From positions 1-50,878 of the forward strand of contig NZ_JAUYEY010000005.1 of the NCBI RefSeq assembly GCF_030689685.1: a stretch of DNA of 50,878 nucleotides. Direction: 5' to 3'. This stretch comes from Polaromonas sp. GTDB taxonomy: Bacteria; Pseudomonadota; Gammaproteobacteria; Burkholderiales; Burkholderiaceae_C. The notes under the pieces are model-generated. The model worked only from the letters and a program-made list of their open reading frames with translations, was not told the origin of the DNA and ran no database searches. The position numbers and the translations under genes were made by a program. This document shows, piece after piece, positions 26,586-37,223 of this stretch; position 1 is the first letter of the stretch; each line of letters starts with the position of its first letter.

Positions 26586-27929
26586 ATGAAACCTGTTCTC
26601 GCCCTGGTCGGTCGCCCCAATGTGGGCAAATCGACGATTTTTAACCGGCTGACCAAGTCGCGCGATGCGATTGTGGCCGACTACGCCGGCCTGACGCGGG
26701 ACCGCCATTACGGCAACGGCCGCCTGGGTTCACAGGAGTTCATCGTCATCGATACCGGCGGCTTTGAGCCCAAGGCCATCGACGGCATTTACAAGGAAAT
26801 GGCCAAGCAGACCCGGCAAGCAGTGGCGGAGGCCGATGTCGTGGTGTTTGTGGTGGATGCACGCGCTGGCGTGAACGCCCAAGACCACGAAATTGCCAAG
26901 TATTTGCGCAAGCTTGGCAAACCGACGGTGCTGACGGCCAACAAGGCGGAAGGCATGACCGAAGGCGTGCAACTGTCCGAGTTTTTCGAGCTCGGCCTGG
27001 GTGAAGTTCTTGCCGTGTCCGCATCCCATGGCCAGGGCATGCGCACGCTGGTGGAGATGGCCCTCGCGCCCCTGAATCTGCCGGATCCGGACGAGGAGGG
27101 CGAACCCCCCGATCCAACCGTGATCAAATTAGCGGTTGCCGGCCGGCCCAATGTGGGCAAATCGACACTGATTAACACCTGGCTCGGTGAGGAACGCCTC
27201 GTTGCCTTTGACCAGCCGGGCACAACGCGCGACGCGATCTCGGTGCCCTTCGAAAAGGCCGGCCAGAAATTCGAACTGATTGATACTGCAGGCCTGCGCC
27301 GCAAGGGCAAGGTCTTTGAGGCCATCGAGAAGTTCTCCGTGGTCAAGACTCTGCAGGCCATCGAAAGCGCCAATGTGGTGCTGCTGCTGCTGGACGCGAC
27401 CCAGGGCGTGACCGATCAGGACGCCCACATCGCCGGCTACATCCTGGAAAGCGGCCGCGCGGTGGTACTGGCGGTCAACAAGTGGGACGCGGTGGACAGC
27501 TACCAGCGAGAAATGCTGGAGCGTTCGGTCGAGACGCGCCTGGCTTTCCTGAAATTTGCGTCCATCCACAATATTTCCGCGATCAAGCGGCAGGGTCTGG
27601 GCCCGGTCTGGAAGTCCATCGTGCAGGCCCACGCCTCGGCCAACCGCAAGATGTCCACCCCGGTGCTGACCCGCCTGCTGCTGGAGGCGGTGCAGTTTCA
27701 GAGCCCGCAGCGGGCCGGCATCTTTCGCCCCAAGCTACGTTATGCCCACCAGGGAGGCATGAACCCGCCCATCATCATCGTCCACGGCAATTCGCTGGAA
27801 CATGTGACAGACGCCTACAAGCGCTTCCTGGAAGGGCGCTTTCGCAAGGAGTTCGAACTGGTAGGCACGCCGTTGCGCATCCAGATGAAATCGTCGAGCA
27901 ACCCTTTTGCTGACAAAGATTCAGCCTGA
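26586..27929 (+). CDS. der: Ribosome-assembly GTPase Der (EngA)
   Basis: Der has two tandem GTPase domains and is needed for 50S subunit maturation. The 447-residue protein has two P-loops, both G-R-P-N-V-G-K-S-T, near residues 8 and 186, with matching D-T-x-G switch motifs (I-D-T-G-G-F, I-D-T-A-G-L) and N-K-x-D/N-K-A specificity motifs. A C-terminal KH-like domain ends it. I use the ATG at 26586; a TTG immediately before it would add one residue. An 87-bp gap with a CAGCCG/CGGCTG hairpin separates it from bamB. Confidence 0.96.
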   Translation: MKPVLALVGRPNVGKSTIFNRLTKSRDAIVADYAGLTRDRHYGNGRLGSQEFIVIDTGGFEPKAIDGIYKEMAKQTRQAVAEADVVVFVVDARAGVNAQDHEIAKYLRKLGKPTVLTANKAEGMTEGVQLSEFFELGLGEVLAVSASHGQGMRTLVEMALAPLNLPDPDEEGEPPDPTVIKLAVAGRPNVGKSTLINTWLGEERLVAFDQPGTTRDAISVPFEKAGQKFELIDTAGLRRKGKVFEAIEKFSVVKTLQAIESANVVLLLLDATQGVTDQDAHIAGYILESGRAVVLAVNKWDAVDSYQREMLERSVETRLAFLKFASIHNISAIKRQGLGPVWKSIVQAHASANRKMSTPVLTRLLLEAVQFQSPQRAGIFRPKLRYAHQGGMNPPIIIVHGNSLEHVTDAYKRFLEGRFRKEFELVGTPLRIQMKSSSNPFADKDSA

Positions 27930-27998
27930 AGACCTGCGTCCCGCCGCATGGCGTGTGGTAAGGTCAAGTTCTATCAACTCTTGAACACGGAAAATATC

Positions 27999-28250
27999 GT
28001 GAGCAATAACAAAGGTCAGCTGTTGCAGGACCCGTTCCTAAACATTTTGCGCCGCGAGCACGTACCGGTTTCGATTTATCTCGTCAACGGCATCAAGCTC
28101 CAGGGCCAGATCGAGTCTTTCGATCAATACGTCGTGCTGCTACGCAACACCGTTACCCAGATGGTTTATAAGCATGCGATTTCGACCATTGTCCCCGGCC
28201 GTGCCGTCAATTTCGCTGCGGCTGAAGCTCCGGAAAGCCCAGCCAGCTGA
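27999..28250 (+). CDS. hfq: RNA chaperone Hfq
   Basis: Hfq is the hexameric Sm-like chaperone that pairs small RNAs with mRNAs. The protein begins [14 protein letters not shown] and contains the Sm1 motif [11 protein letters not shown] and Sm2 motif [10 protein letters not shown]. At 83 residues it has a short disordered C-terminus, typical of betaproteobacteria. The GTG at 27999 is chosen because it gives the conserved N-terminus; the open frame upstream adds unrelated residues. It is followed by hflX, the standard order. Confidence 0.97.
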   Translation: MSNNKGQLLQDPFLNILRREHVPVSIYLVNGIKLQGQIESFDQYVVLLRNTVTQMVYKHAISTIVPGRAVNFAAAEAPESPAS

Positions 28251-28291
28251 GGCCTCTGGACACTCCCTCTACATCGCCCCCCCTGGCCATC

Positions 28292-29428
28292 TTGGTCGGG
28301 GTTGATCTGGGCGTTCCCAATTTTGATGCCGGCCTGGAAGAGCTGGGCCTGCTGGCCCAGACGGCCGGCCTGCAGCCGGTTGCTCGCGTGGTGTGCAAGC
28401 GGCGTGCGCCCGATGCCGCGCTGTTCATCGGCACTGGCAAGGCCGACGAAATCAAACTCCTGGCCCTGGAAACAGGCGCCAGCGAAATCCTGTTCGACCA
28501 GTCGCTGAGTCCGGCCCAGCAGCGCAACCTTGAACGGGTGCTGGGTCTGCCAGTCAACGACCGCACCTTGCTGATTCTTGAGATTTTTGGCCAACGCGCG
28601 CGCAGCCACGAGGGCAAGCTGCAGGTCGAGCTGGCGCGCCTGCAGTACCTGTCCACACGCCTGGTCCGGCGCTGGTCCCACCTGGAGCGACAAACCGGTG
28701 GCGCCGGTGTGCGCGGCGGTCCCGGCGAGAAGCAGATCGAGCTCGACAAACGCATGATCGGCGAGTCCATCAAGCGCACCAAGGAACGCCTGAGCAAGGT
28801 CAAGAAGCAGCGGCAAACCCAGCGCCGCCAGCGCGAGCGGCGCAATGCCTTCACCGTGTCGTTGGTGGGGTACACCAATGCGGGCAAGTCCACGCTGTTC
28901 AATGCGCTGGTCAAGGCACGTGCCTACGCGGCTGACCAGTTGTTTGCCACGCTGGACACCACCACGCGCCAGCTCTACCTGGGCGATGCCGCGCGCTCGG
29001 TCTCACTGTCCGATACCGTGGGATTTATCCGCGACCTGCCGCACGGCCTGATCGACGCGTTCGCCGCTACCTTGCAGGAGGCCGTCGATGCGGATTTGCT
29101 GATCCATGTGGTGGATGGCGCCAACCCGGATCATCTGGAGCAGATCGAGCAGGTACAGCGCGTGCTGGCAGAAATCGGCGCGGCCGATGTGCCTCAAATT
29201 CTGGTGTTCAACAAGCTCGATGCCCTTGAAAAATCGCGCTGGCCGCTGCACCTGAGTGACAGCTTCGAGGTCAAGGATGCGTTTTCCGATACCGGTCAAC
29301 GCGTCGAGCGTGTGTTTGTCAGTGCCCAAAGCGGCGAGGGCGTGCCCCTGCTGCGCGAGTTGCTGGCCCGGCATGCTGCGCTGCCGCCGGCCGAAGATAC
29401 CCCCCAAATCAGTGAGGCTGTCGCCTGA
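28292..29428 (+). CDS. hflX: Ribosome-splitting GTPase HflX
   Basis: HflX splits stalled ribosomes after heat or other stress. The 378-residue product has the N-terminal HflX domain (F-I-G-T-G-K-A-D-E-I-K, then G-G-P-G-E-K-Q-I-E-L-D) and a G domain with G-Y-T-N-A-G-K-S-T and D-T-V-G-F-I-R-D-L-P. The start is uncertain. The TTG at 28292 is the first usual start codon, but homology-like residues (L-A-I before L-V-G-V-D-L-G) extend upstream to a possible CTG at 28256, so the true protein may be about 12 residues longer. Confidence 0.93.
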   Translation: MVGVDLGVPNFDAGLEELGLLAQTAGLQPVARVVCKRRAPDAALFIGTGKADEIKLLALETGASEILFDQSLSPAQQRNLERVLGLPVNDRTLLILEIFGQRARSHEGKLQVELARLQYLSTRLVRRWSHLERQTGGAGVRGGPGEKQIELDKRMIGESIKRTKERLSKVKKQRQTQRRQRERRNAFTVSLVGYTNAGKSTLFNALVKARAYAADQLFATLDTTTRQLYLGDAARSVSLSDTVGFIRDLPHGLIDAFAATLQEAVDADLLIHVVDGANPDHLEQIEQVQRVLAEIGAADVPQILVFNKLDALEKSRWPLHLSDSFEVKDAFSDTGQRVERVFVSAQSGEGVPLLRELLARHAALPPAEDTPQISEAVA

Positions 29429-29470
29429 TTAGGCACAATGTCGGAGTAATAAAAAAATGAGCCTGATTCC

Positions 29471-30895
29471 ATGAACCTGAACCCTGTGCTACAGACACTG
29501 ACGACCCTTCCGGCCCGACTGGGGCAACGCTTGCGGGGAATGTTCAATCTGAACGATCCCCGCTGGGGCCGCGACGACGACAACAAGGCGGGTCCGGACG
29601 AGAACAAACCAGAGGCTGGACGTGATGAGCCGGCGCCAGCCAAACCACCGGCGCCGAATCGCCCTCAGCCCCAGGGCCCGAACCAGGGACCCCCGGATCT
29701 GGATGAACTGTGGCGTGATTTCAACCGCAAGCTCGGTGGTCTGTTTGGCGGCAACAAGTCCGGCCAGCGCACCCGAGGCACCGGCGGCATGGGTGGTGGC
29801 GGTGGCAGTGGCGGCCCTGGCAGCTTCCAGCCTGACATGAAAAGCGCCGGTATCGGCGTCGGCCTGATCGCCGCCGTGGCGGTATTGATCTGGCTGGGTA
29901 CCGGGTTTTTCATCGTGCAAGAGGGTCAGCAGGCGGTGATCACCCAGTTCGGCAAGTACAAATCGACGGTGGGCGCGGGTTTCAACTGGCGCCTGCCTTA
30001 CCCGGTGCAGCGCCATGAGATGGTGGTGGTCACGCAGATCCGCTCGGTTGATGTCGGTCGCGACACCGTGATCAAGGCTACCGGGCTGCGCGAATCGGCG
30101 ATGCTGACCGAGGACGAAAACATTGTCGAGATCAAGTTCGCCGTGCAGTACCGCCTTAGCGATGCGCGGGCTTATTTGTTTGAAAGTAAGGACCCGGCTG
30201 GCGCTGTGGTGCAGGCCGCTGAGACCGCCGTGCGTGAAGTGGTCGGCAAGATGAAGATGGACTCGGCCCTGGCCGAGGAGCGCGACCAGATCGGCCCGCG
30301 CGTGCGGGTGCTGATGCAAACCATCCTGGACCGCTACAAGGTCGGCGTGGAAGTGGTCGGGATCAACCTGCAACAAAGCGGTGTGCGTCCGCCTGAACAG
30401 GTGCAGGCTTCGTTTGACGATGTACTCAAGGCCGGCCAGGAGCGCGAACGCGCCAAGAACGAAGCCCAGGCCTACGCCAATGACGTGATCCCGCGTGCCG
30501 TGGGTTCCGCCTCACGTCTGAAGGAAGAGTCCGAGGCCTACAAGGCGCGCATCGTGGCACAGGCCCAGGGTGATGCGCAGCGCTTCCGCTCGGTGCTGGC
30601 CGAATACCAGAAAGCCCCCCAGATAACCCGCGACCGCATGTACACCGACGCCATGCAGCAGGTCTACACCAACGTGACCAAGGTGCTGGTGGAGTCCAAA
30701 CAGGGTTCCAACCTGCTGTACCTGCCGCTCGACAAGATCATGCAACAGTCGGCGCAGAGCGGTCCCGCTGCGAGCAGCGATGCCGCCACGTTGCCAGGTG
30801 TTGCCAGCGTGCCCTTGGGTTCTGGCGTGCCTGCCAGCACCGTTGATTCACGCGTCCGGGATGCAGCACGCACCCGCGACCGCGAAACCCGTTAA
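29471..30895 (+). CDS. hflK: HflK, FtsH-regulating membrane protease modulator
   Basis: HflK and HflC form a large SPFH-family membrane assembly that surrounds and regulates the FtsH protease. The 474-residue HflK has a cytosolic Pro/Gly-rich N-terminus with N-D-P-R-W-G-R and D-L-D-E-L-W-R-D-F-N, a transmembrane helix at about 128-152, and the band-7 domain (V-Q-E-G-Q-Q-A-V-I-T-Q-F-G). The C-terminal tail is low complexity. hflC follows 12 bp later. Confidence 0.95.
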   Translation: MNLNPVLQTLTTLPARLGQRLRGMFNLNDPRWGRDDDNKAGPDENKPEAGRDEPAPAKPPAPNRPQPQGPNQGPPDLDELWRDFNRKLGGLFGGNKSGQRTRGTGGMGGGGGSGGPGSFQPDMKSAGIGVGLIAAVAVLIWLGTGFFIVQEGQQAVITQFGKYKSTVGAGFNWRLPYPVQRHEMVVVTQIRSVDVGRDTVIKATGLRESAMLTEDENIVEIKFAVQYRLSDARAYLFESKDPAGAVVQAAETAVREVVGKMKMDSALAEERDQIGPRVRVLMQTILDRYKVGVEVVGINLQQSGVRPPEQVQASFDDVLKAGQERERAKNEAQAYANDVIPRAVGSASRLKEESEAYKARIVAQAQGDAQRFRSVLAEYQKAPQITRDRMYTDAMQQVYTNVTKVLVESKQGSNLLYLPLDKIMQQSAQSGPAASSDAATLPGVASVPLGSGVPASTVDSRVRDAARTRDRETR

Positions 30896-30907
30896 GAGGA
30901 CAAGATC

Positions 30908-31807
30908 GTGAACAGAGTTGGATTTATCGCCTCATCCCTGTTGGTGCTGCTTGCACTGGCCAGTTCCATGTTGTTTGTTGTTGATCAGCGCCAGTTCGGT
31001 GTGATCTATGCGCTCGGACAGATCAAGGAAGTCATCACCGAGCCCGGCCTGAACTTCAAGTTGCCGCCGCCTTTTCAGAACGTCTCGTACATCGACAAAC
31101 GTCTGCTGACGCTCGATAGTACCGATGCCGAGCCGATGTTGACTGCCGAGAAGCAGCGTGTCGTGATTGACTGGTATGTGCGCTGGCGCATCACCGATCC
31201 GTCGGAATATATCCGCAATGTCGGGCTGGACGAGCGGGCAGGGGCCAATCAGCTCAACCGTGTGGTGCGCAATGCTTTCCAGGAAGAAATCAACAAGCGG
31301 ACCGTGAAAGACCTGCTGTCCCTCAAGCGCGAGGCTTTGATGGCCGATGTCAAGACCGAGGTGCTTCAGGTGGTGCGCGGCGCCAAGCCCTGGGGTGTGG
31401 ACGTGGTCGACGTGCGCATCACGCGCGTGGACTACGTCGAGGCCATCACCGAGTCGGTCTACCGCCGCATGGAAGCCGAACGCAAGCGCGTGGCCAACGA
31501 ACTGCGCTCCACCGGTGCTGCCGAAGGCGAGAAAATCCGCGCCGATGCAGACCGCCAGCGCGAGGTCACCATTGCCAACGCCTACCGCGATGCCCAGAAA
31601 ATCAAGGGTGAGGGTGACGGCCAAGCCGCTTCGGTCTACAACGAAGCCTTCGGCCGTGATCCGCAGTTTGCCCAGTTCTACCGCAGCCTGGACGCCTACA
31701 AGGCCAGCTTTGCCAAGAAAAGCGACGTGATGGTGATTGATCCTTCGTCGGAATTCTTCAAGGCCATGCGCGGATCGGGCACAGGCGCCGCGCCGTCGAA
31801 GAAATAA
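30908..31807 (+). CDS. hflC: HflC, FtsH-regulating membrane protease modulator
   Basis: This is the partner of HflK. The 299-residue protein has an N-terminal membrane anchor (S-S-L-L-V-L-L-A-L-A-S-S-M-L-F-V-V) and the SPFH domain starting D-Q-R-Q-F-G-V-I-Y-A-L-G-Q. Conserved R-R-M-E-A-E-R and E-G-E-K-I-R-A-D-A-D-R segments follow. Start is GTG with an AGAGGACAAG ribosome site upstream. Confidence 0.95.
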   Translation: MNRVGFIASSLLVLLALASSMLFVVDQRQFGVIYALGQIKEVITEPGLNFKLPPPFQNVSYIDKRLLTLDSTDAEPMLTAEKQRVVIDWYVRWRITDPSEYIRNVGLDERAGANQLNRVVRNAFQEEINKRTVKDLLSLKREALMADVKTEVLQVVRGAKPWGVDVVDVRITRVDYVEAITESVYRRMEAERKRVANELRSTGAAEGEKIRADADRQREVTIANAYRDAQKIKGEGDGQAASVYNEAFGRDPQFAQFYRSLDAYKASFAKKSDVMVIDPSSEFFKAMRGSGTGAAPSKK

Positions 31808-31816
31808 GTCCTGGGC

Positions 31817-32005
31817 GTGGACAGCAGCACGATCTGGCTCGCCCTGGCGTGCCTGCTGGTGATTGAGGGGCTCTTCCCGTTTTTATCGCCCGCCGGCTGG
31901 CGCCGGATGTTCGAGCAAATCCTCAGAATGAGCGATGGGCAGATCCGCTTTTTTGGTCTGGGCAGCATCCTCGCTGGCCTGCTGGCCATCGCTTTTCTCC
32001 TTTGA
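31817..32005 (+). CDS. Small inner-membrane protein, DUF2065 (YjeT-like)
   Basis: This 62-residue protein has two hydrophobic helices (I-W-L-A-L-A-C-L-L-V-I-E-G-L and F-G-L-G-S-I-L-A-G-L-L-A) joined by the conserved P-F-L-S-P-A-G-W-R-R-M loop. DUF2065 members commonly follow hflC; their role is unknown. The start is GTG at 31817, 9 bp after the hflC stop. Confidence 0.85.
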   Translation: MDSSTIWLALACLLVIEGLFPFLSPAGWRRMFEQILRMSDGQIRFFGLGSILAGLLAIAFLL

Positions 32006-32131
32006 CGGCAGCGCACTCAGACGCCCCCGGCCCCAGGTATTTGCGCCGACGAGCGAGATAGGAGCCGGCCAGGGCCGGAAAGCGGCTGCAACCCCGGTAA
32101 AATCCTGTTTTTAACAGCGCTCGATAAATAC

Positions 32132-33346
32132 ATGCCCGCCTGGTCGTCATCATGGCAATTGCCGGATCAAATTGCCGATGTCCTGCCTTCCGAGGCGCGT
32201 CACATCGAAGAGCTGCGCCGTTTGTTTCTCGACACGGCGCGCAGCTACGGCTACGAGCTGGTCATGCCGCCGCTGCTCGAACACCTCGAATCCCTGCTCA
32301 CCGGCACCGGTGAGGCGCTGGATCTGCAGACTTTCAAGCTGGTCGACCAGCTTTCCGGCCGCACTTTGGGCCTGCGTGCCGACACTACACCGCAGGTGGC
32401 ACGCATCGACGCCCACCTGCTCAATCGCCAGGGCGTGGCCCGCCTGTGTTACTGCGGCCCGGTGCTGCACACCCGCGCCGACCGCCCGCATGCCACGCGC
32501 GAGCCGTTGCAGTTCGGCGCCGAGATTTACGGCCACGCCGGCCTGGAGGCCGACCTGGAAGCGCAGTTGCTGGCGTTGGAGTGCCTGAGCGCCGCTGGCG
32601 TCACCCAGCTCTCGGTCGACATGGCCGATGTGCGCATTGTCAGCAGTCTGCTGGCCGGCGCCAAGGTCAGTCCGTCCATGCTGGCGCGCATCCACGCCGC
32701 ACTGGCGGTCAAGGACGCCAGCGAGCTGTCCAGTCTGATGTCCAGCCTCAACGGCGAGCTGCCTGCGGCGGCGCGAGAGGGTCTGCTGGCGCTGCTCCAG
32801 CTGTATGGCGACGACAAGGTGCTGGCCGATGCTGATAAAGCCTTCAAGGCGGTGCCCGAAGCACGCCAGGCCTTACAGAGCCTGAAATGGCTGGCGACCC
32901 ATGTGCAGGCGCTGGCCAGCCCGGTCCGCATCGCCTTTGACCTGGCCGACCTGCGTGGTTATGCCTATTACAGCGGCACACGTTTTGCCATTTACGGCCA
33001 TGGCCAGCGCGATGGCGGGCAGGGTGCCGAGCTGGTGCGTGGCGGCCGTTACGACGAGGTCGGCGCGGTGTTCGGGCGCAACCGCCCGGCCGCCGGCTTC
33101 AGCCTGGACCTGAAGGAGCTGGTCAGCGTGCTGCTGCCCAAACCGCTGCGGCCGGCCATCCGTGCGTCCTGGGGCGAGGATGCGAGCCTGCGCGCTGCGA
33201 TTGCCAGATTGCGTGCCGGCGGCGAAACCGTGGCCTGCGTGCTGCCGGGCCATGAACATGAAGTCGACGAATTCGATTGCGACCGCGAGCTGGTCAGCCT
33301 GGCCGGCCAGTGGCAGGTCCGGCTGCTGGCGAAAACGCCGGCCTGA
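32132..33346 (+). CDS. hisZ: ATP phosphoribosyltransferase regulatory subunit HisZ
   Basis: HisZ is a catalytically inactive relative of histidyl-tRNA synthetase that, with short-form HisG, makes the first enzyme of histidine synthesis allosteric. The 404-residue protein has the synthetase-like fold ([22 protein letters not shown]) and R-G-G-R-Y-D-E. It stands between the hflKC genes and purA as in other Burkholderiales; hisG is not in the window. A TAAAAT at 32098 might be part of a promoter, but no -35 is evident. Confidence 0.93.
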   Translation: MPAWSSSWQLPDQIADVLPSEARHIEELRRLFLDTARSYGYELVMPPLLEHLESLLTGTGEALDLQTFKLVDQLSGRTLGLRADTTPQVARIDAHLLNRQGVARLCYCGPVLHTRADRPHATREPLQFGAEIYGHAGLEADLEAQLLALECLSAAGVTQLSVDMADVRIVSSLLAGAKVSPSMLARIHAALAVKDASELSSLMSSLNGELPAAAREGLLALLQLYGDDKVLADADKAFKAVPEARQALQSLKWLATHVQALASPVRIAFDLADLRGYAYYSGTRFAIYGHGQRDGGQGAELVRGGRYDEVGAVFGRNRPAAGFSLDLKELVSVLLPKPLRPAIRASWGEDASLRAAIARLRAGGETVACVLPGHEHEVDEFDCDRELVSLAGQWQVRLLAKTPA

Positions 33347-33390
33347 TCGCCGTACCGCGCCCGCATTCCCCATCCATTCTTAACGAGTAA

Positions 33391-34737
<1,347 letters not shown>

Positions 34738-34758
34738 GACGCCTTGTAAAAAATGTAG

Positions 34759-34812
34759 TCCAATCGGCCTCCAGCCCATGAGGGGCGGGCGCCACCAGCT
34801 ATCAAATCAGGA
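34759..34812 (+). repeat. Dispersed ~55-bp repeat, copy 5 (intergenic)
   Basis: Reads TCCAATCGGCCTCCAGCCCA, then a GGGCGGGCG arm and CAGCTATCAAATCAGGA. It fills most of the space between purA and the phosphoribosyltransferase and ends within 10 bp of the latter's start, so it would form most of that gene's leader. Confidence 0.85.
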
Positions 34813-34820
34813 CCTTTTCC

Positions 34821-35345
34821 ATGTTGACCGAAGACGGCAAACACCTTTACGTCAGTTATGACGAGTACCACAACCTGATTGAAAAACTGGCGATTAAGGT
34901 CCACCAGTCCGGCTGGCAGTTCGACACCATCCTGTGCCTGGCCCGCGGCGGCATGCGGCCCGGCGACATCCTCTCGCGCATCTTCGACAAGCCACTGGCG
35001 ATCATGTCCACCAGCTCCTACCGCGCCGACGCGGGCATGACACAAGGCAACCTGGACATCGCGCGCTTCATCACCACCCCCAAAGGCGAGATCGCCGGCA
35101 AGGTGCTGCTGGTGGACGACCTGGCCGACACCGGTCACACGCTGAACGCCGTGATTCATCAACTGCGCAACAACTACCAGCCGATCACCGAGCTGCGCAG
35201 CGCGGTGATCTGGACCAAGGGCGTGTCCACTTTCCAGCCCGATTATTCGGTCGAGTTTTTGCCGACCAACCCGTGGATCCATCAGCCGTTTGAAGGGTAT
35301 GACGCGCTGCGGCCCGCTCAACTCCTGGAAAAATGGAAAATATAG
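34821..35345 (+). CDS. Phosphoribosyltransferase (hypoxanthine/xanthine type)
   Basis: This 174-residue type I phosphoribosyltransferase has the PRPP-binding loop V-L-L-V-D-D-L-A-D-T-G-H-T-L and the N-terminal L-C-L-A-R-G-G-M-R-P-G-D substrate/flexible region. The layout fits the Gpt/xanthine-guanine group, acting in purine salvage, which suits its position after purA; the base specificity cannot be read from sequence. Its leader is largely a dispersed repeat. Confidence 0.88.
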   Translation: MLTEDGKHLYVSYDEYHNLIEKLAIKVHQSGWQFDTILCLARGGMRPGDILSRIFDKPLAIMSTSSYRADAGMTQGNLDIARFITTPKGEIAGKVLLVDDLADTGHTLNAVIHQLRNNYQPITELRSAVIWTKGVSTFQPDYSVEFLPTNPWIHQPFEGYDALRPAQLLEKWKI

Positions 35346-35663
35346 CCCCCACGGGCGCTCACTTCGTGGCGCTCTCTGCACCTTGCAGGCCGCCGCTCGC
35401 CGGAGGCTTCGCTTCTGATGCCTGTCCAAACCTGCCCAAGCAGGTTTGGAGCCGCAGGCAACAGCCCCGAGGGGGCGCTGCGCCTGTGGACTGGCAAAGC
35501 CAGATCGGCGGCCCCTGCTTGAAAAGACATGCCTCTGCGGACATCGCTTTTGTCCATTCGTCCTGAGCTCGTCGAAGAATTCCCCTGGGCCGCAAACATC
35601 GCTGCCTCATGGGACCTCATCTGTGAACGCTGGGGCTATTGCACCAGCCGTTAACATCGGTGC
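35346..35663. repeat. 318-bp intergenic repeat cluster, no gene
   Basis: No credible reading frame is seen here. It begins with a GCCCCCACGGGCGCTCACTT element of the Comamonadaceae GC-rich type. A hairpin follows at 35425-35450 (TCCAAACCTG-CCCAAG-CAGGTTTGGA, a perfect 10-bp stem that can be extended by TGCCTG/CAGGCA around a small bulge), then a second GC-rich segment. Near 35557-35580 TTCGTCCTGAGCTCGTCGAA resembles a widely spread repeat. No U-tract marks a standard terminator. Confidence 0.65.
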
Positions 35664-36851
35664 ATGAGCGACAAGTCCACCCAACTGATACACCACGGCT
35701 ACAAGCCGCCCGCCGGCTTTGATGCGGTCCAGCCCGCCATCCACAAGGCCTCGACGATCATCTTCCCCAGTGTTGCCGCCCTGCGCCAGCGCGACTGGAA
35801 ACACAAGACCGGCTACACCTACGGCCTGCACGGCACGCCGACAACCTTCATGCTGGAGGAGCGCATCGCCACGCTGGAAGGTGGCCAGTTCTGCACGCTG
35901 GTGCCCAGCGGGCTGGCGTCGGTGGTGCTGGTGGACATGGCGCTGCTCAAGGGCGGCGACCAGGTGCTGATTCCCGATAACGCCTACGGCCCGAACAAGG
36001 CCTTTGCGCAACGTGAGCTTGCCGGCTGGGGCGTCAACTTCGCGTATTACGACCCGATGTCACCGGCCGATCTGGCAGCGAAACTGACGGCTCGCACGCG
36101 CCTGGTCTGGCTGGAAGCGCCGGGTTCGATCACGCTGGAGTTTCCCGACCTGCCGGCGCTGGTAGCTGTCGTCAAGGCGCATGCCGATGCTCATCCACAG
36201 GGCATCGTGACCGCGCTGGACAACACCTGGGGCGCGGGCATCGCCTTCAATGCTTTTGAGCTCGGCGTCGACATCTCGGTGCAGGCCCTGACCAAGTACC
36301 CCAGCGGCGGCGCCGATGTGCTGATGGGCTCGGTGGTCACCCGCGATGAGGCCCTGCACCAGTTGGTCCACTTCTGCCACATGCGTGTGGGTTACGGCGT
36401 CAGCGGCAACGACGCCGAGCTGGTGCTGCGCGGCCTGAACACCATCGTCATGCGTTACGCGGCGCAGGACGCCACCACACGCGCGCTCGCTGGTTGGCTG
36501 CAGCAGCAGCCGCAGATCGAGGCGGTGCTGCATCCCGCGCTGGCCGGCTCGCCGGGCCATGCGGCCTGGCAGCGCGACTGCACGGCCGCTGCCTGCCTGG
36601 TCAGTGCGGTGTTCAAACCCGGCTACAGCCAGGCCACGCTGGACGCCTTCTGCGACAACCTGAAACTGTTCAACATCGGCTACAGCTGGGCCGGCCCGAT
36701 CAGCCTGTGTGTGCCCTATGACGTGCCTGCCATCCGCACCACGGCCTGGGCCCATCCAGGCGGGCTGGTGCGTTTTTCCGTCGGGCTGGAAGCGCTGTCC
36801 GACTTGCAGGCCGACCTGGCCCAGGCGCTGTCCCTGATGCAGTACAGTTAG
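35664..36851 (+). CDS. metC: Cystathionine beta-lyase-like PLP enzyme
   Basis: The 395-residue protein belongs to the Cys/Met-metabolism PLP family. PLP is expected on Lys211 in A-L-T-K-Y-P-S-G-G-A-D, and cofactor-site residues follow the pattern L-D-N-T-W and V-P-S-G-L-A-S. MetC-type enzymes split cystathionine to homocysteine, pyruvate and ammonia. The H-K-T-G-Y-T-Y-G-L-H-G-T-P-T segment fits MetC better than gamma-synthase. There is no clear ribosome site before the ATG, and repeats lie directly upstream. Confidence 0.88.
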   Translation: MSDKSTQLIHHGYKPPAGFDAVQPAIHKASTIIFPSVAALRQRDWKHKTGYTYGLHGTPTTFMLEERIATLEGGQFCTLVPSGLASVVLVDMALLKGGDQVLIPDNAYGPNKAFAQRELAGWGVNFAYYDPMSPADLAAKLTARTRLVWLEAPGSITLEFPDLPALVAVVKAHADAHPQGIVTALDNTWGAGIAFNAFELGVDISVQALTKYPSGGADVLMGSVVTRDEALHQLVHFCHMRVGYGVSGNDAELVLRGLNTIVMRYAAQDATTRALAGWLQQQPQIEAVLHPALAGSPGHAAWQRDCTAAACLVSAVFKPGYSQATLDAFCDNLKLFNIGYSWAGPISLCVPYDVPAIRTTAWAHPGGLVRFSVGLEALSDLQADLAQALSLMQYS

Positions 36852-36876
36852 GACATATTCCTGAAGAAAGCACGCC

Positions 36877-37050
36877 GTGGCAACTCCCAATTATTCCTAC
36901 GAAAAACGCCAGAAAGAGCTGGCCAAAAAGAAGAAAAAAGAGGAAAAACTCAAGCGCAAGGCCGAAGGCAAGCCGGACCTGCCTGATGACGATACGCCCG
37001 ACGGCCAGCCCGGCGATGCCGGCACCCCGCCTGCCGACTCCACCGTCTGA
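36877..37050 (+). CDS. Small Lys-rich protein, function unknown
   Basis: A GTG start gives a 57-residue protein, M-A-T-P-N-Y-S-Y-E-K-R-Q-K-E-L followed by a K-K-K-K-K-E-E-K-L-K-R-K helix and an acidic Asp/Pro-rich tail. The N-Y-S-Y-E-K-R-Q-K-E-L-A-K-K-K start is, as far as I recall, conserved in small betaproteobacterial proteins of unknown role. AAGAAAG upstream may serve as the ribosome site. It lies 25 bp after metC and ends before a strong terminator. A basic helix with an acidic tail suggests nucleic-acid or ribosome contact, but this is only a guess. Confidence 0.7.
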   Translation: MATPNYSYEKRQKELAKKKKKEEKLKRKAEGKPDLPDDDTPDGQPGDAGTPPADSTV

Positions 37051-37079
37051 TTCTATAGAAGGCCAGTAACAATTCTGAA

Positions 37080-37136
37080 TCAAATCGGGCTTCAGCCCAT
37101 AACCGGCGGGCGTTAACAGCTACTTTTTTGATAGCA
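37080..37136 (+). repeat. Dispersed ~55-bp repeat, copy 6 (intergenic)
   Basis: Reads TCAAATCGGGCTTCAGCCCA, then GGCGGGCG and CAGCTACTTTTTTGATAGCA. It sits between the small Lys-rich gene and the bidirectional terminator. In the family frame it reads S-N-R-A-S-A-H-N-R-R-A-L-T-A-T-F-L-I-A with no stop. Confidence 0.9.
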
Positions 37137-37148
37137 AGCCCCACCGCC

Positions 37149-37192
37149 AAGGCTCCGCCGGGACAGTCACCCTGTCCCCCGGAGCCTTTTTC
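37149..37192. terminator. Strong bidirectional intrinsic terminator
   Basis: AAGGCTCCG...GGGACAG pairs with CTGTCCC...CGGAGCCTT around a short loop, giving a long GC-rich stem flanked by TTTTT on the plus strand. It lies between the Lys-rich gene on the plus strand and mnmH on the minus strand, whose coding end is about 30 bp away, so it can stop both. Confidence 0.85.
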
Positions 37193-37223
37193 CTAGGAGC
37201 TTGGCGCTGGTTTAGGTCGCGTT

